Positions 1 through 7,668 of a stretch of 51,447 bases of DNA are shown here, in pieces; within the stretch, counting starts at the first letter, position 1; each line of letters opens with the position of its first letter. The DNA lies in NCBI GenBank assembly GCA_021890795.1, contig JAKKUO010000011.1, positions 1 through 51,447 of the forward strand. The letters run 5' to 3'. The DNA comes from Bacillota bacterium. Lineage in GTDB: Bacteria; Bacillota; Sulfobacillia; Symbiobacteriales; ZC4RG38. Below the pieces are notes generated by a model. The model saw only the letters and a program-made list of their open reading frames with translations. It was not told where the DNA came from and made no database searches. The position numbers and the translations under genes are program-made.

Positions 1-61
1 TTTGTGCCCTTGGCTTGGTTGACCGCCATTCCACACTCATTGACCTAGAGCCTGGTCGCTC

Positions 62-90
62 TTGACACCGGCCTTCTCCCTCGCTACAAT
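62..90 (+). promoter_or_regulatory. Sigma-A promoter of the metG leader
   Basis: TTGACA at 62-67 and TACAAT at 85-90 are separated by 17 bases, a near-consensus vegetative promoter. Transcription would start near 97, just before the T-box stem I. Confidence 0.8.
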
Positions 91-96
91 TCCTCA

Positions 97-428
97 CAAC
101 AGGCGATGACGGGGAGGAGTAGCGCCAGGAGGTGCCCCAGCGAGCCGGGGAGGGTGCGAGCCCGGCGGTGCCAAGCGGCGTGAAGATGGCCCCGGAGCTT
201 CCGGTCGAAGGCTCTGCTCCGGACTTGCCCCGCAGCGGCGCGGGGACGGGGGCGGGCTGTGTAGGCCAGGACGGGTGGCCTCCGTTACCAGGGCCAGGGT
301 ATTGAGGGCCCGCTGCGGCCTGCGTACCCGCCGAGGCTTCCCGCCGCGAGGCGGGAGCGAACCAGGGTGGTACCACGGGAGCGTCTTGCCCCCGTCCCTG
401 ACCGGGACGGGGGCTTTGTGGTTTTTTC
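97..428 (+). promoter_or_regulatory. T-box riboswitch, methionine specifier
   Basis: The canonical T-box motif AGGGTGGTACCACG lies at 364-377, followed by a G+C-rich terminator hairpin and a T tract (388-427). Upstream is a stem I-like region with a GAGTAG (loop E-like) element near 117 and a distal AGCGAGCCGGGG...GTGCGAGCCCGG segment at 138-174. GAAG-ATG-GCCCC at 183-193 places ATG (186-188) as the specifier, with CCCC pairing back to GGGG near 111-114. A conserved-type hairpin (TCCCGCC/GGCGGGA, 339-357) precedes the T-box. Family knowledge: uncharged tRNA stabilises the antiterminator, so uncharged tRNA-Met should raise MetRS synthesis. The specifier is my fold by eye; the T-box itself is certain. 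Confidence 0.9.
388..427 (+). terminator. T-box intrinsic terminator
   Basis: The hairpin CCCCGTCCC / GGGACGGGG is followed by CTTTGTGGTTTTTT. Its 5' arm lies just after the T-box sequence, as expected for the competing terminator form of the leader. Confidence 0.8.
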
Positions 429-481
429 CGGCCCTTGCCCACGAGGCTCTTGCCCACGATGGAGGACGGGAGGGGAACCCG

Positions 482-2488
482 ATGGGGGAGCGGTTCTATA
501 TCACCACCCCGATCTATTACCCGAGCGACAACCTGCACCTCGGTCACGCCTACACCACGGTGGCGGCCGACGCCCTGGCCCGGTACTACCGACAGCGGGG
601 GTACGAGACCTGGTTCCTGACCGGCACCGACGAGCACGGCCAGAGGATCGAGCGCAGGGCGGCGGAGGCCGGCAAGACCCCGAAGGAGTTCGTGGACGGG
701 ATTGTCGCTGGCATCCGGGAGCTGTGGCGGGAACTCCACATCTCCTGCGACGACTTCATCCGCACCTCCGAGCCCCGGCATGAGAAGGTGGTCCAGGCCA
801 TCTTCACCCGGCTCTACGAGCAGGGGGACATCTACAAGTCCGAGTACGTGGGCTGGTACTGCACCCCCTGCGAGACCTTCTGGCTGGAGTCCAAGCTGAA
901 GGAGGGGCGGCTCTGCCCCGACTGCGGCCGGCCGGTAGAGCTGACCCGGGAGGAGAGCTACAAGTTCCGGCTCTCCAAGTACGAGGATCAGCTCCTCCGG
1001 TATATCGAGGAGCACCCGGACTTCATCCAGCCCGAGTCCCGGCGGAACGAGATGACCAACTTCATCAAGCAGGGGCTGGAGGACCTCGCCGTCACCCGGA
1101 CCACCGTCAAGTGGGGCATCCCGGTGCCCTTTGACCCCAAGCACACCATCTACGTCTGGCTCGACGCCCTCTCCAACTATATCTCGGCCCTGGGGTACGG
1201 GACCGAGGACGACACCCTCTTCCGGAAATTCTGGCCCGCGGACGTGCACCTGATGGGCAAGGAGATCGTCCGGTTCCATGCGATCATCTGGCCCATCATC
1301 CTCCTGGCCCTGGGGCTGCCGCTGCCCAAGAAGGTCTTCGGCCACGGCTGGCTGCTGTACGGCAAGGCCGGGGAGAAGATGAGCAAGTCCCGGGGCAACG
1401 TGGTGGACCCCCGGGAGCTGATCCGGCGCTACGGGGTGGACGCGGTCCGGTACTACCTCCTCCGGGAGGTGCCCTTCGGGGCCGACGGCACCTACACCGA
1501 GGAGCAGCTGATCCTCCGCACCAACGTGGACCTGGCCAACGACCTGGGCAACCTCCTGAGCCGCACCACCCAGATGATCAACAAGTTTGCCGGCGGCCGG
1601 GTGCCCGCGCCGGTCCCCGCCGTGGACGACGGGATCCTCCAGGCCGCGGTGGCCGAGGCCCTGGCGGGGATGACCGCGGCGATGGACCGGCTGGAGATCT
1701 CCGACGCCCTCGCCTCCCTGTGGAAGGCGGTGGCCCGGGCGAACAAGTATATCGATGAGCAGGCGCCCTGGGCCCTGGCCCGGGACCCGGCCCAGGCGGA
1801 CCGGCTGGCCACGGTGCTCTACAACCTGGCGGAGGCCCAGCGGATCCTGGCGGTCGCCCTGACCCCCTTCCTGGTGGAGACGCCGGAGAAGATCTGGGAC
1901 CAGCTGGGGCTGGACCCGACGGGGGTCCGCACCCAGCCCTGGGAGGAGGCTGTCGCGTGGGGCGGCCTGCCGCCCGGGACGGCGATCCGCCGGGGGGCTC
2001 CCCTCTTCCCCCGCATCCCGATGCCGAAGGAGGAATCCGACGTGTCCGGTAACGACGTCACCAACCCTGCTGCCTCCGGAGCCGGGGCTCAGGCCCAGCA
2101 GCCGGCGGAAAAGGCCCAGGCTGCCGAGGCCCAGCAGTCGGCCCAGGCGCCGGAGGGGGTCGCCCTTATTGACTACGAGGACTTTGCCAAGGTCCAACTC
2201 CGGGTGGCCCGGGTGCTCCACGCGGAGCGGGTGCCGAACACCGACAAGCTGCTGCGGCTGGAACTGGAGGTCGGCACCGAGCGGCGGCAGATCGTAAGCG
2301 GCATTGCCCAGCACTACCAGCCGGAGGAGCTGGTCGGGCGGCTGATCGTCGTCGTGACGAACCTGAAGCCCAGGAAGATCCGGGGGGTCGAATCCCACGG
2401 GATGCTCCTCGCCGCCTCTACCCCGGAGGGCCAGCTCTCCCTGGTGACGGTGGACCGGCCCATCGCCACCGGCGCGCAGGTGAAGTGA
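482..2488 (+). CDS. metG: Methionyl-tRNA synthetase
   Basis: Charges tRNA-Met (cytosolic translation). The 668-aa protein starts at the ATG after GGGAGGGGAACCCG; the open frame extends further upstream but through the T-box leader. HLGH (residues 19-22) and KMSKS (299-303) are the class I ATP-binding motifs. Cysteines 127/130 and 145/148 form a zinc knuckle. A Gln/Ala-rich linker around residues 525-555 leads to a C-terminal OB-fold tRNA-binding (Trbp111/EMAP-like) domain in the last ~110 residues, as in long Firmicute MetRS. Regulated by the upstream methionine T-box; followed by tatD as in B. subtilis metS-yabD. Confidence 0.97.
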   Translation: MGERFYITTPIYYPSDNLHLGHAYTTVAADALARYYRQRGYETWFLTGTDEHGQRIERRAAEAGKTPKEFVDGIVAGIRELWRELHISCDDFIRTSEPRHEKVVQAIFTRLYEQGDIYKSEYVGWYCTPCETFWLESKLKEGRLCPDCGRPVELTREESYKFRLSKYEDQLLRYIEEHPDFIQPESRRNEMTNFIKQGLEDLAVTRTTVKWGIPVPFDPKHTIYVWLDALSNYISALGYGTEDDTLFRKFWPADVHLMGKEIVRFHAIIWPIILLALGLPLPKKVFGHGWLLYGKAGEKMSKSRGNVVDPRELIRRYGVDAVRYYLLREVPFGADGTYTEEQLILRTNVDLANDLGNLLSRTTQMINKFAGGRVPAPVPAVDDGILQAAVAEALAGMTAAMDRLEISDALASLWKAVARANKYIDEQAPWALARDPAQADRLATVLYNLAEAQRILAVALTPFLVETPEKIWDQLGLDPTGVRTQPWEEAVAWGGLPPGTAIRRGAPLFPRIPMPKEESDVSGNDVTNPAASGAGAQAQQPAEKAQAAEAQQSAQAPEGVALIDYEDFAKVQLRVARVLHAERVPNTDKLLRLELEVGTERRQIVSGIAQHYQPEELVGRLIVVVTNLKPRKIRGVESHGMLLAASTPEGQLSLVTVDRPIATGAQVK

Positions 2489-2538
2489 GGTCGGGGCCGG
2501 CGACGGTCCGCACCTGCGCCAGAAGGATAGTTGTCAGT

Positions 2539-2586
2539 CGGGGCCGGCCCCGGGGAGGCGATGGCGCTCCCCGGCCGGCCCCGGGT
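2539..2586 (+). terminator. Hairpin after metG, terminator-like without T tract
   Basis: A long inverted repeat, GGGGCCGGCCCCGGGGAG / CTCCCCGGCCGGCCCC around a GCGATGGCG loop, lies in the 154-bp metG-tatD gap. No T run follows, so it may only attenuate or protect mRNA 3' ends. Confidence 0.4.
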
Positions 2587-2642
2587 CCGCCGGTGCCGGA
2601 CAGGGCAGCCGGCGGCCCGGCAGGAGAGGAGGCAGGAGGCCC

Positions 2643-3407
2643 TTGCTCTTTGACACCCACTGCCACCTGGACCACAGCAAGTTCGACGAGGACCGGACCG
2701 AGGTGCTGGAGCGGGCCCGGGCGGCGGGGGTCGGGCTGATGATGGTGGTCAGCACCTCGGAGGCCAACTCCCGGCAGGTGCTAGCCCTGGTGGAGCAGCA
2801 CCCGGACCTCTACGCCGCGGTGGGGGTCCACCCCAGCGACGCTGCGGCCTGGGACGAGGGCACCTACGCCCGGCTGCGGGAGCTGGCCCGGCATCCGAAG
2901 GTCCGGGCTATCGGGGAGATTGGCCTGGACTACTACTGGGATTACCCCCGGGAGGCCCAGTTCCGGGCCTTCCGGGCCCAGATCCGGCTGGCCCGGGAGC
3001 TGGGGCTGCCCATCGTCATCCACGACCGGGACGCCCACGAGGACGTGGTCCGGGTTCTGGAGGAGGAAGGGGCTGGCGAGGTGGGGGGCATCATGCACTG
3101 CTGGTCCGGGGACTGGGCCCTGGCCGAGCGGTGCCTTGCCCTGGGATTCTACCTTGGCTTTGGCGGGACCCTCACCTACCCCCGGAACGAGGCGATCCGG
3201 GAGGTGGCCCGGCGGGCCCCCATCGACCGGATCGTCATCGAGACCGACAGCCCCTACCTGCCCCCGGTCCCCCACCGGGGACGGCGGAACGAGCCCGCCT
3301 ACGTCCGGCACGTCGCGGAATTCCTGGCGGAACTCAGGGGAATGGCATATCCCGATTTGGCGGCGTTGGTGACGGCCAACGCCAAGCGGCTGCTCCGAAT
3401 CCCTTGA
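2643..3407 (+). CDS. tatD: TatD family metal-dependent DNase
   Basis: A 254-aa TIM-barrel hydrolase of the TatD/YabD family; members show metal-dependent 3'-5' exonuclease activity on DNA. The TTG start follows AGGAGAGGAGGCAGGAGG. Expected metal ligands are visible: H6 and H8 in THCH, E92 in IGEIGLDYYWD, H127 in VIHDRD, H152 in MHCWSG and D202 in ETDSPYL. The length is standard. It lies directly downstream of metG, the order found in B. subtilis (metS-yabD) and many Firmicutes. Confidence 0.93.
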   Translation: MLFDTHCHLDHSKFDEDRTEVLERARAAGVGLMMVVSTSEANSRQVLALVEQHPDLYAAVGVHPSDAAAWDEGTYARLRELARHPKVRAIGEIGLDYYWDYPREAQFRAFRAQIRLARELGLPIVIHDRDAHEDVVRVLEEEGAGEVGGIMHCWSGDWALAERCLALGFYLGFGGTLTYPRNEAIREVARRAPIDRIVIETDSPYLPPVPHRGRRNEPAYVRHVAEFLAELRGMAYPDLAALVTANAKRLLRIP

Positions 3408-3427
3408 CCCGCCGGAGCAGCCGCTTT
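3385..3427 (+). terminator. Terminator overlapping the tatD stop
   Basis: A perfect 13-bp stem, AGCGGCTGCTCCG (3385-3397) / CGGAGCAGCCGCT (3413-3425), ends in a short TTT. Its 5' arm is the last coding part of tatD and the stop codon sits in the loop. Confidence 0.6.
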
Positions 3428-3454
3428 GACGCGTGGGCCGGAATCCGCTATAAT
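3426..3454 (+). promoter_or_regulatory. Sigma-A promoter of the yabE-like gene
   Basis: TTGACG (3426-3431), a 17-base spacer and a perfect TATAAT (3449-3454). It starts at the foot of the tatD terminator. Confidence 0.8.
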
Positions 3455-3500
3455 CACCGGTGGTTTTGTGCCACTCCGCAACGCTTCGGGGAGGGAAAGC

Positions 3501-4523
3501 ATGGCCCTCGAGCCCTTGGCCCGTCGGGCCCCTCGGCACTGGGCGCAACCCCTGATCGTGCTCAGCCTCTTGGGCGTCGCGTCCGGTGCGGTCACGGCGG
3601 GCAGCCGGCTGGTGACAGCCGCGGTGCATCGCCGCTCGGTGCGGGTGATGGTGGACGGCCAGGTCCACGCTTCGCTTTCCACCAAGGCCCGCACGGTGGC
3701 CGAAGCCCTGGCGGAGGCCGGGGTAACCCTCGGGCCCCAGGATCGGGTGCAGCCACCCCCGGAGCAGCCGCTGGCGGATGAGGCCGAGAACGTGGTGCGG
3801 GTTCGGCGGGCCAAGCTCTGGCGGGTCGAGGCCGACGGCGTGGTCCGCGAGGAACTTTCCGCCGCCGCTGGCGTCACCGAGGTTCTCCAAGCGCTTGGCA
3901 TTACCCTGGATGCCGACGACCGGGTGCAAGTGCAGTCCCGGCCCGATGGCGGCTTCACCGCCCGGGTGATCCGGGTCCAGGAGGAAATGGTAACGGAAAC
4001 TGAGGAGATTCCCTTCGAGACCCTGCGCCGCCCCTCCGACGAACTGGAGGTCGGCCAGGTGCGGGAGGTCCGGGCGGGGGCCCCGGGTCTTTTGGAGCGG
4101 AAGGTGCGCCTGACCTACGAAAACGGGAAGCTCGTATCCCGAGAAGTGGTTGCCGAGACGGTCGTGCGGAAGCCGGTGCACCGGATCCTGGCCTACGGCA
4201 CCATTCGGACCGTGGCCCGGGGCGGCCAGGTCTACCGCTACCGCCGGGTCCTGGAGATGAAGGCGACGGCCTACGCCCCCGGCGATGGGTCCACCCCGGG
4301 ACAGTATACCGCCACCGGGGTCCCGGCCCGGCGGGGGGTTGCAGCGGTGGACCCCCGGGTGATCCCCCTGGGCACCCGGCTGTATGTGGACGGTTACGGG
4401 CCGGCCGTCGCCGCTGACACCGGTGGGGCGATCAAGGGCAACCGCATCGACCTGGCCTTTGACACCCCCGCGGAGGCCCGGGCCTTTGGGGTCAGGACGG
4501 TGAAAGTCTACATTCTGGAGTAG
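3501..4523 (+). CDS. YabE-like cell wall protein, DUF348-G5-3D domains
   Basis: A 340-aa exported or membrane-anchored protein. The start is the ATG after GGGGAGGG. A hydrophobic segment at about residues 14-38 is followed by two DUF348 (YabE N-terminal) repeats, a G5 domain with the typical V..ET...PFET...D motif, and a C-terminal 3D domain (MKATAYAPGDG, then AADTGGAIKGNRIDLAF with the paired aspartates). Relatives include B. subtilis YabE and the Rpf/Sps family of putative peptidoglycan hydrolases, where the 3D domain is a MltA-type lytic fold. It has its own vegetative promoter. The position after tatD matches B. subtilis. Confidence 0.9.
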   Translation: MALEPLARRAPRHWAQPLIVLSLLGVASGAVTAGSRLVTAAVHRRSVRVMVDGQVHASLSTKARTVAEALAEAGVTLGPQDRVQPPPEQPLADEAENVVRVRRAKLWRVEADGVVREELSAAAGVTEVLQALGITLDADDRVQVQSRPDGGFTARVIRVQEEMVTETEEIPFETLRRPSDELEVGQVREVRAGAPGLLERKVRLTYENGKLVSREVVAETVVRKPVHRILAYGTIRTVARGGQVYRYRRVLEMKATAYAPGDGSTPGQYTATGVPARRGVAAVDPRVIPLGTRLYVDGYGPAVAADTGGAIKGNRIDLAFDTPAEARAFGVRTVKVYILE

Positions 4524-4592
4524 TAAGACTGGGACCGGCCAGGCCACCCGTTCGGGTGGACCTGGCTGCTCTTCATACGGAGGCGAGCAGCC

Positions 4593-5468
4593 CTGACGCT
4601 GGATCTGACCAGCCCCCGGGTACTGAAGGCCCTCCTGGAGCGGCATGGCCTGCGGCCCCAGCACCGTCTGGGCCAGAACTTTCTCGTGGACCGGGGGACC
4701 CTGGCGAAGATCTTGGCCGCGGTGGCACCCGCCGAAGCCCCTTTGATTTTGGAGATCGGGCCGGGACCCGGGACTCTGACCGCAGCCCTGGCGGAAGTGG
4801 CCCCCCGGGTCGTGGCGGTGGAGGTCGACCGGGGGATGGTGGCGCTGCTCCGGGAGACCCTGGGCCACCGGACCAACGTCGAGGTGATCCACGGCGACGC
4901 GCTGAAGGTCGATCTCCGATCCCTCCTGGTGGAGCGGCTCCAGCCGGGACAGAAGGCCCGGGTGGCGGCCAATCTGCCCTATTACATCACTTCGCCCCTC
5001 CTCTTCCGCCTGCTGGAAGAGGACCTGCCCCTGGACCGGATTGTGGTGATGGTCCAGCGGGAGGTGGCCCTGCGGATGGTGGCGGCCCCGGGCTCTCGGG
5101 AGTACGGCGCTCTCAGCGTCGCGGTCCAGTACCACACCGTGCCCCGGGTGGTGGCAAGGGTCTCCCGGGGGGCTTTCTGGCCCCCGCCGGAGGTGGACTC
5201 CGCGGTGGTAGCCCTGGAGGTCCGGGAGCAGCCGGCGGTGGCCGTGCCCCGGCGGCTCTTCTTTGCGGTGGTGCGGGCGGCCTTCCAGCAGCGTCGGAAG
5301 ACCCTGGCCAACGCCCTGGCCGGGGGCCTGGGGCTGGAGCGGGCCTGGGTGGAGGAGCGGGTGGCGGCCGCGGGCATCGACCCCGGCCGCCGGGGGGAGA
5401 CTCTCTCCCTGGAGGAGTTCGCCGCGGTAGCCAGGGCCATCGGGCCGGCGGTGCCGGACCAGGGGTAG
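4593..5468 (+). CDS. rsmA: 16S rRNA dimethyladenosine transferase, probable CTG start
   Basis: Methylates two adjacent adenines near the 3' end of 16S rRNA (KsgA). The family motif LGQNFLVD, then [10 protein letters not shown] (SAM-binding) and [11 protein letters not shown] (catalytic NLPY) are present. The conserved N-terminus ([18 protein letters not shown]) lies upstream of the first GTG at 4686, and no ATG, GTG or TTG occurs in frame before it. The best initiation point is CTG at 4593, nine bases after GGAGG (4579-4583), giving 291 aa, the normal family length. The RNase M5 gene (rnmV) usually found just upstream is absent: only 69 bp separate this start from the yabE-like stop. Confidence 0.9.
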   Translation: MTLDLTSPRVLKALLERHGLRPQHRLGQNFLVDRGTLAKILAAVAPAEAPLILEIGPGPGTLTAALAEVAPRVVAVEVDRGMVALLRETLGHRTNVEVIHGDALKVDLRSLLVERLQPGQKARVAANLPYYITSPLLFRLLEEDLPLDRIVVMVQREVALRMVAAPGSREYGALSVAVQYHTVPRVVARVSRGAFWPPPEVDSAVVALEVREQPAVAVPRRLFFAVVRAAFQQRRKTLANALAGGLGLERAWVEERVAAAGIDPGRRGETLSLEEFAAVARAIGPAVPDQG

Positions 5469-5536
5469 GAGCCGCAGGCAGCCCGGGGCAGAGAGTCCCT
5501 GGTTATGACTTCTCAGACACCGGTCTGGTTTGCGGA

Positions 5537-5545
5537 TGCTATAAT
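5537..5545 (+). promoter_or_regulatory. Extended -10 promoter
   Basis: TGC-TATAAT at 5537-5545 with no good -35 box upstream. It lies in the 160-bp gap before the YkuK-like gene. Confidence 0.55.
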
Positions 5546-5628
5546 CGGATTAAGGCGAGTTGACAGTTGTGCTGAGCCGCACGTCTGCGGGTCTGTAGCG
5601 GGCGGCTGGCAGGTAGCAGGGAGGCGGA

Positions 5629-6114
5629 TTGGCGGTGAAGGACGAGCCATTCATAAGCCCGACCCGGGGGTTTCTCACCTTTGAGGCGATGGTCGCTGAC
5701 CTGGTCGAGTTCGTCCGGGAGGATCCCGAGGCGGCCTACAAGCTCATCATCGGCACCGACTCCATGGCCCGGGATGACCTTACGTTTGTCACCGCGATCA
5801 TCATCCACCGGGTGGGCAAGGGAGCCCGCTACTACTACCGGCGGCACACCCAGCGAAAGATCAACAGCCTCCGGCAGAAGATTTTCTACGAGACGGCCCT
5901 CTCCCTGGCCCTGGCTCAGCGACTGGTGGAGAGCCTCCGCAACGTGGGCCAGCCGGCCCCGGGGGTGGAGATCCACCTGGATGTAGGCCCGCAGGGGGAA
6001 ACCCGGGAACTGATCCGGGACGTGGTGGGCATGGTCACGGGCTCCGGGTTCCACGCGGAGATCAAGCCCCACGCTTACGGCGCCTCCAAGGTGGCGGACC
6101 GGTATACAAAGTAA
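5629..6114 (+). CDS. YkuK-like RNase H-fold protein (DUF458)
   Basis: A 161-aa protein resembling B. subtilis YkuK, a DUF458 family member predicted to adopt an RNase H-like fold. Key features are YKLIIGTDSMA near the N-terminus, a basic stretch (YYYRRHTQRKINSLRQKIFYE) and the C-terminal VEIHLDVGPQGETRELIRDVVGMV segment; the acidic residues D44, D131 and D142 fit such a fold. The TTG start follows GGGAGG. The molecular activity of the family is not established. It occupies the place held in B. subtilis by yabG (a spore-coat protease gene). Confidence 0.8.
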   Translation: MAVKDEPFISPTRGFLTFEAMVADLVEFVREDPEAAYKLIIGTDSMARDDLTFVTAIIIHRVGKGARYYYRRHTQRKINSLRQKIFYETALSLALAQRLVESLRNVGQPAPGVEIHLDVGPQGETRELIRDVVGMVTGSGFHAEIKPHAYGASKVADRYTK

Positions 6115-6214
6115 CCAGACCGCGTGCCGAAGCAGTCTTCCGCTTCCTCGTGCCCCTGGCCCTTGGCACCCGCTGACCCGTACACAGGACGCCCATCCGC
6201 TCTCTGGATGCGCA

Positions 6215-6243
6215 TTGACAGGCTGTGCGCGTCCTGATAAAAT
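6215..6243 (+). promoter_or_regulatory. Upstream veg promoter P1
   Basis: TTGACA (6215-6220), 17 bases, TAAAAT (6238-6243). The first of two tandem sigma-A promoters. Confidence 0.65.
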
Positions 6244-6253
6244 TGTGCTTTCC

Positions 6254-6283
6254 TTGACACTTGTCCTTCCGGTCTGGTATAAT
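6254..6283 (+). promoter_or_regulatory. Main veg promoter P2, consensus with extended -10
   Basis: Perfect TTGACA (6254-6259), 18 bases, TGG-TATAAT (6275-6283). Both hexamers match consensus and an extended -10 is present. The B. subtilis veg promoter is likewise one of the strongest vegetative promoters known. Confidence 0.88.
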
Positions 6284-6340
6284 CGGGACGTAAGTGTGCC
6301 TGAGCCCGGGTATCTCGGACCGGAAAGGATGTGATTCTGG

Positions 6341-6619
6341 TTGGCGTCCAAGAGTGTCCTGGCCGACATCAAGCGCGACCTTGACAGTCACATTGGAGCC
6401 CGGATCCGGTTGCGGGCGAATAAGGGCCGGAAGAAGGTGCTGGAGCGGGAGGGCATCCTGGAACAGACCTACCCGAACATCTTCACGGTCCGGATTCGTG
6501 ACGGGTCGCTGGGAGAGCGGCGGGTCTCCTACAGCTATACGGATCTACTGACAGAGGACGTGGAACTGGTCATCTACGACGCCGACGGCGAGGTCAAGTT
6601 CGAGTACCAGGGTCGGTAA
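6341..6619 (+). CDS. veg: Veg family protein
   Basis: A 92-aa protein (TTG start) of the Veg/DUF1021 family, closely following the family pattern LADIKRDLDSHIGARIRLRANKGRKKVLEREGILEQTYPNIF and ending in VKFEYQ. In B. subtilis Veg stimulates biofilm matrix gene expression; the biochemical role is unclear. It sits in the syntenic place upstream of ispE, behind two tandem promoters and followed by a terminator. The small acid-soluble spore protein gene sspF, next to veg in B. subtilis, is absent. Confidence 0.93.
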   Translation: MASKSVLADIKRDLDSHIGARIRLRANKGRKKVLEREGILEQTYPNIFTVRIRDGSLGERRVSYSYTDLLTEDVELVIYDADGEVKFEYQGR

Positions 6620-6672
6620 ACTTTGAACAAATAGAGACGGCAACAATAGAAAAGCCTGTATAGAGAGAATCC

Positions 6673-6699
6673 ACCGGGGCCGGGGCAGCCCCGGTTTTT
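6673..6699 (+). terminator. Rho-independent terminator after veg
   Basis: CCGGGGC / GCCCCGG stem followed by TTTTT (6695-6699). It isolates the strong veg transcript from ispE. Confidence 0.8.
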
Positions 6700-6720
6700 C
6701 GTTGAGGGGAGGCATGGCTC

Positions 6721-7653
6721 TTGTGCACAGGTGCGCAGCCGTCGGCCCTTGAAGTCCGGGCCCACGCCAAGGTCAACCTGGCCCTCCAGGTGGTGGGCCG
6801 GCGGCCCGACGGCTACCACGAGGTCCGGATGGTCATGACCCCGCTGGCGCTCTACGACCGGCTCCGGGTGTCGGTCACCCCGGCGGAACTGACGGTGACC
6901 GTGGACGACCCCGGCATCCCGTCGGGGCCGGAGAACCTGGCTTACCGGGCCGCGCTGGCCCTGAAGGAGGCCGCCGGATGCCCCCTCGGCGCGACCATCG
7001 GGATCGAGAAGCGGATTCCCGCCGCGGCGGGCCTGGGCGGGGGCAGCGCGGACGCGGCCGCGGTGCTCCTGGCCCTGAACCGGCTCTGGGATCTGGGGTG
7101 GCCCCTGGAGCGGCTGCAACGGCTGGCGGCCCCCCTGGGCGCGGACATCCCCTTCTGCCTCCTGGGCCGGACAGCCCTGGTGGAGGGGATCGGGGAGCGG
7201 CTCACCCCCCTGCCCCCGGTGCCGCCGGTGCCGGTGGTGGTGGCCACCCCCGAGGTCCGTTGGCCCGGCCCCAAGACCGCGACGGTCTACCGGGCCTGGC
7301 GGCCCCTGGCTCCGGCGGAACGGGCGGAACCGGACCGGGTGCTGGCGGCGCTCCGGCGGGGGGATCCGGCCGCGCTGGCTGCCGCCTTGGGTAACGACCT
7401 GGAGCCCGGCGCCACGGGGCTCCAGCCGGTTATCGGCCGGCTGAAGGCGGCCATGGTCCAGGCGGGAGCTCTGGGGGCGGTCATGGCCGGGGCCGGCCCG
7501 TCGGTGGTCGCCCTGTGCCCCGACGCAGAGGTGGCCGCAGCCGTGGCGGCCGCGGCCAGGCCCCTTGCCCGGTGGGTGGTGGTGACCGCCCTGGCCGGGG
7601 AGGTGGATCCCTTCGCCCCGCCGGCCCCATCGCCCGGTGGCGGCCAGGCCTAG
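6721..7653 (+). CDS. ispE: 4-diphosphocytidyl-2-C-methyl-D-erythritol kinase
   Basis: Phosphorylates CDP-methylerythritol in the MEP pathway to isoprenoids. The 310-aa GHMP kinase has AHAKVNLALQVVGRRPDGYHEV at the N-terminus, the ATP-binding motif PAAAGLGGGSADAAA (about residues 101-115), and a C-terminal GAVMAGAGPSVVAL loop. The TTG start lies nine bases after AGGGGAGG; an ATG at 6714 is out of frame and quickly closed. The gene is convergent with the dacF-type gene, and its stop lies in a 16-bp tandem duplication. Confidence 0.95.
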   Translation: MCTGAQPSALEVRAHAKVNLALQVVGRRPDGYHEVRMVMTPLALYDRLRVSVTPAELTVTVDDPGIPSGPENLAYRAALALKEAAGCPLGATIGIEKRIPAAAGLGGGSADAAAVLLALNRLWDLGWPLERLQRLAAPLGADIPFCLLGRTALVEGIGERLTPLPPVPPVPVVVATPEVRWPGPKTATVYRAWRPLAPAERAEPDRVLAALRRGDPAALAAALGNDLEPGATGLQPVIGRLKAAMVQAGALGAVMAGAGPSVVALCPDAEVAAAVAAAARPLARWVVVTALAGEVDPFAPPAPSPGGGQA

Positions 7654-7668
7654 TGGCGGCCAGGCCTA
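7637..7668. repeat. 16-bp tandem duplication carrying two stop codons
   Basis: GTGGCGGCCAGGCCTA occurs twice back to back (7637-7652 and 7653-7668). The first copy supplies the ispE stop (TAG at 7651-7653) and the second the stop of the convergent carboxypeptidase (CTA at 7666-7668, minus strand). Confidence 0.9.

Noticed and set aside
2781-5135. A 784-codon open frame on the minus strand across tatD, the yabE-like gene and rsmA
   Set aside because: A shadow of GC-rich codons; the protein is Pro/Gly/His-rich without any domain, and three well-supported genes lie on the other strand.
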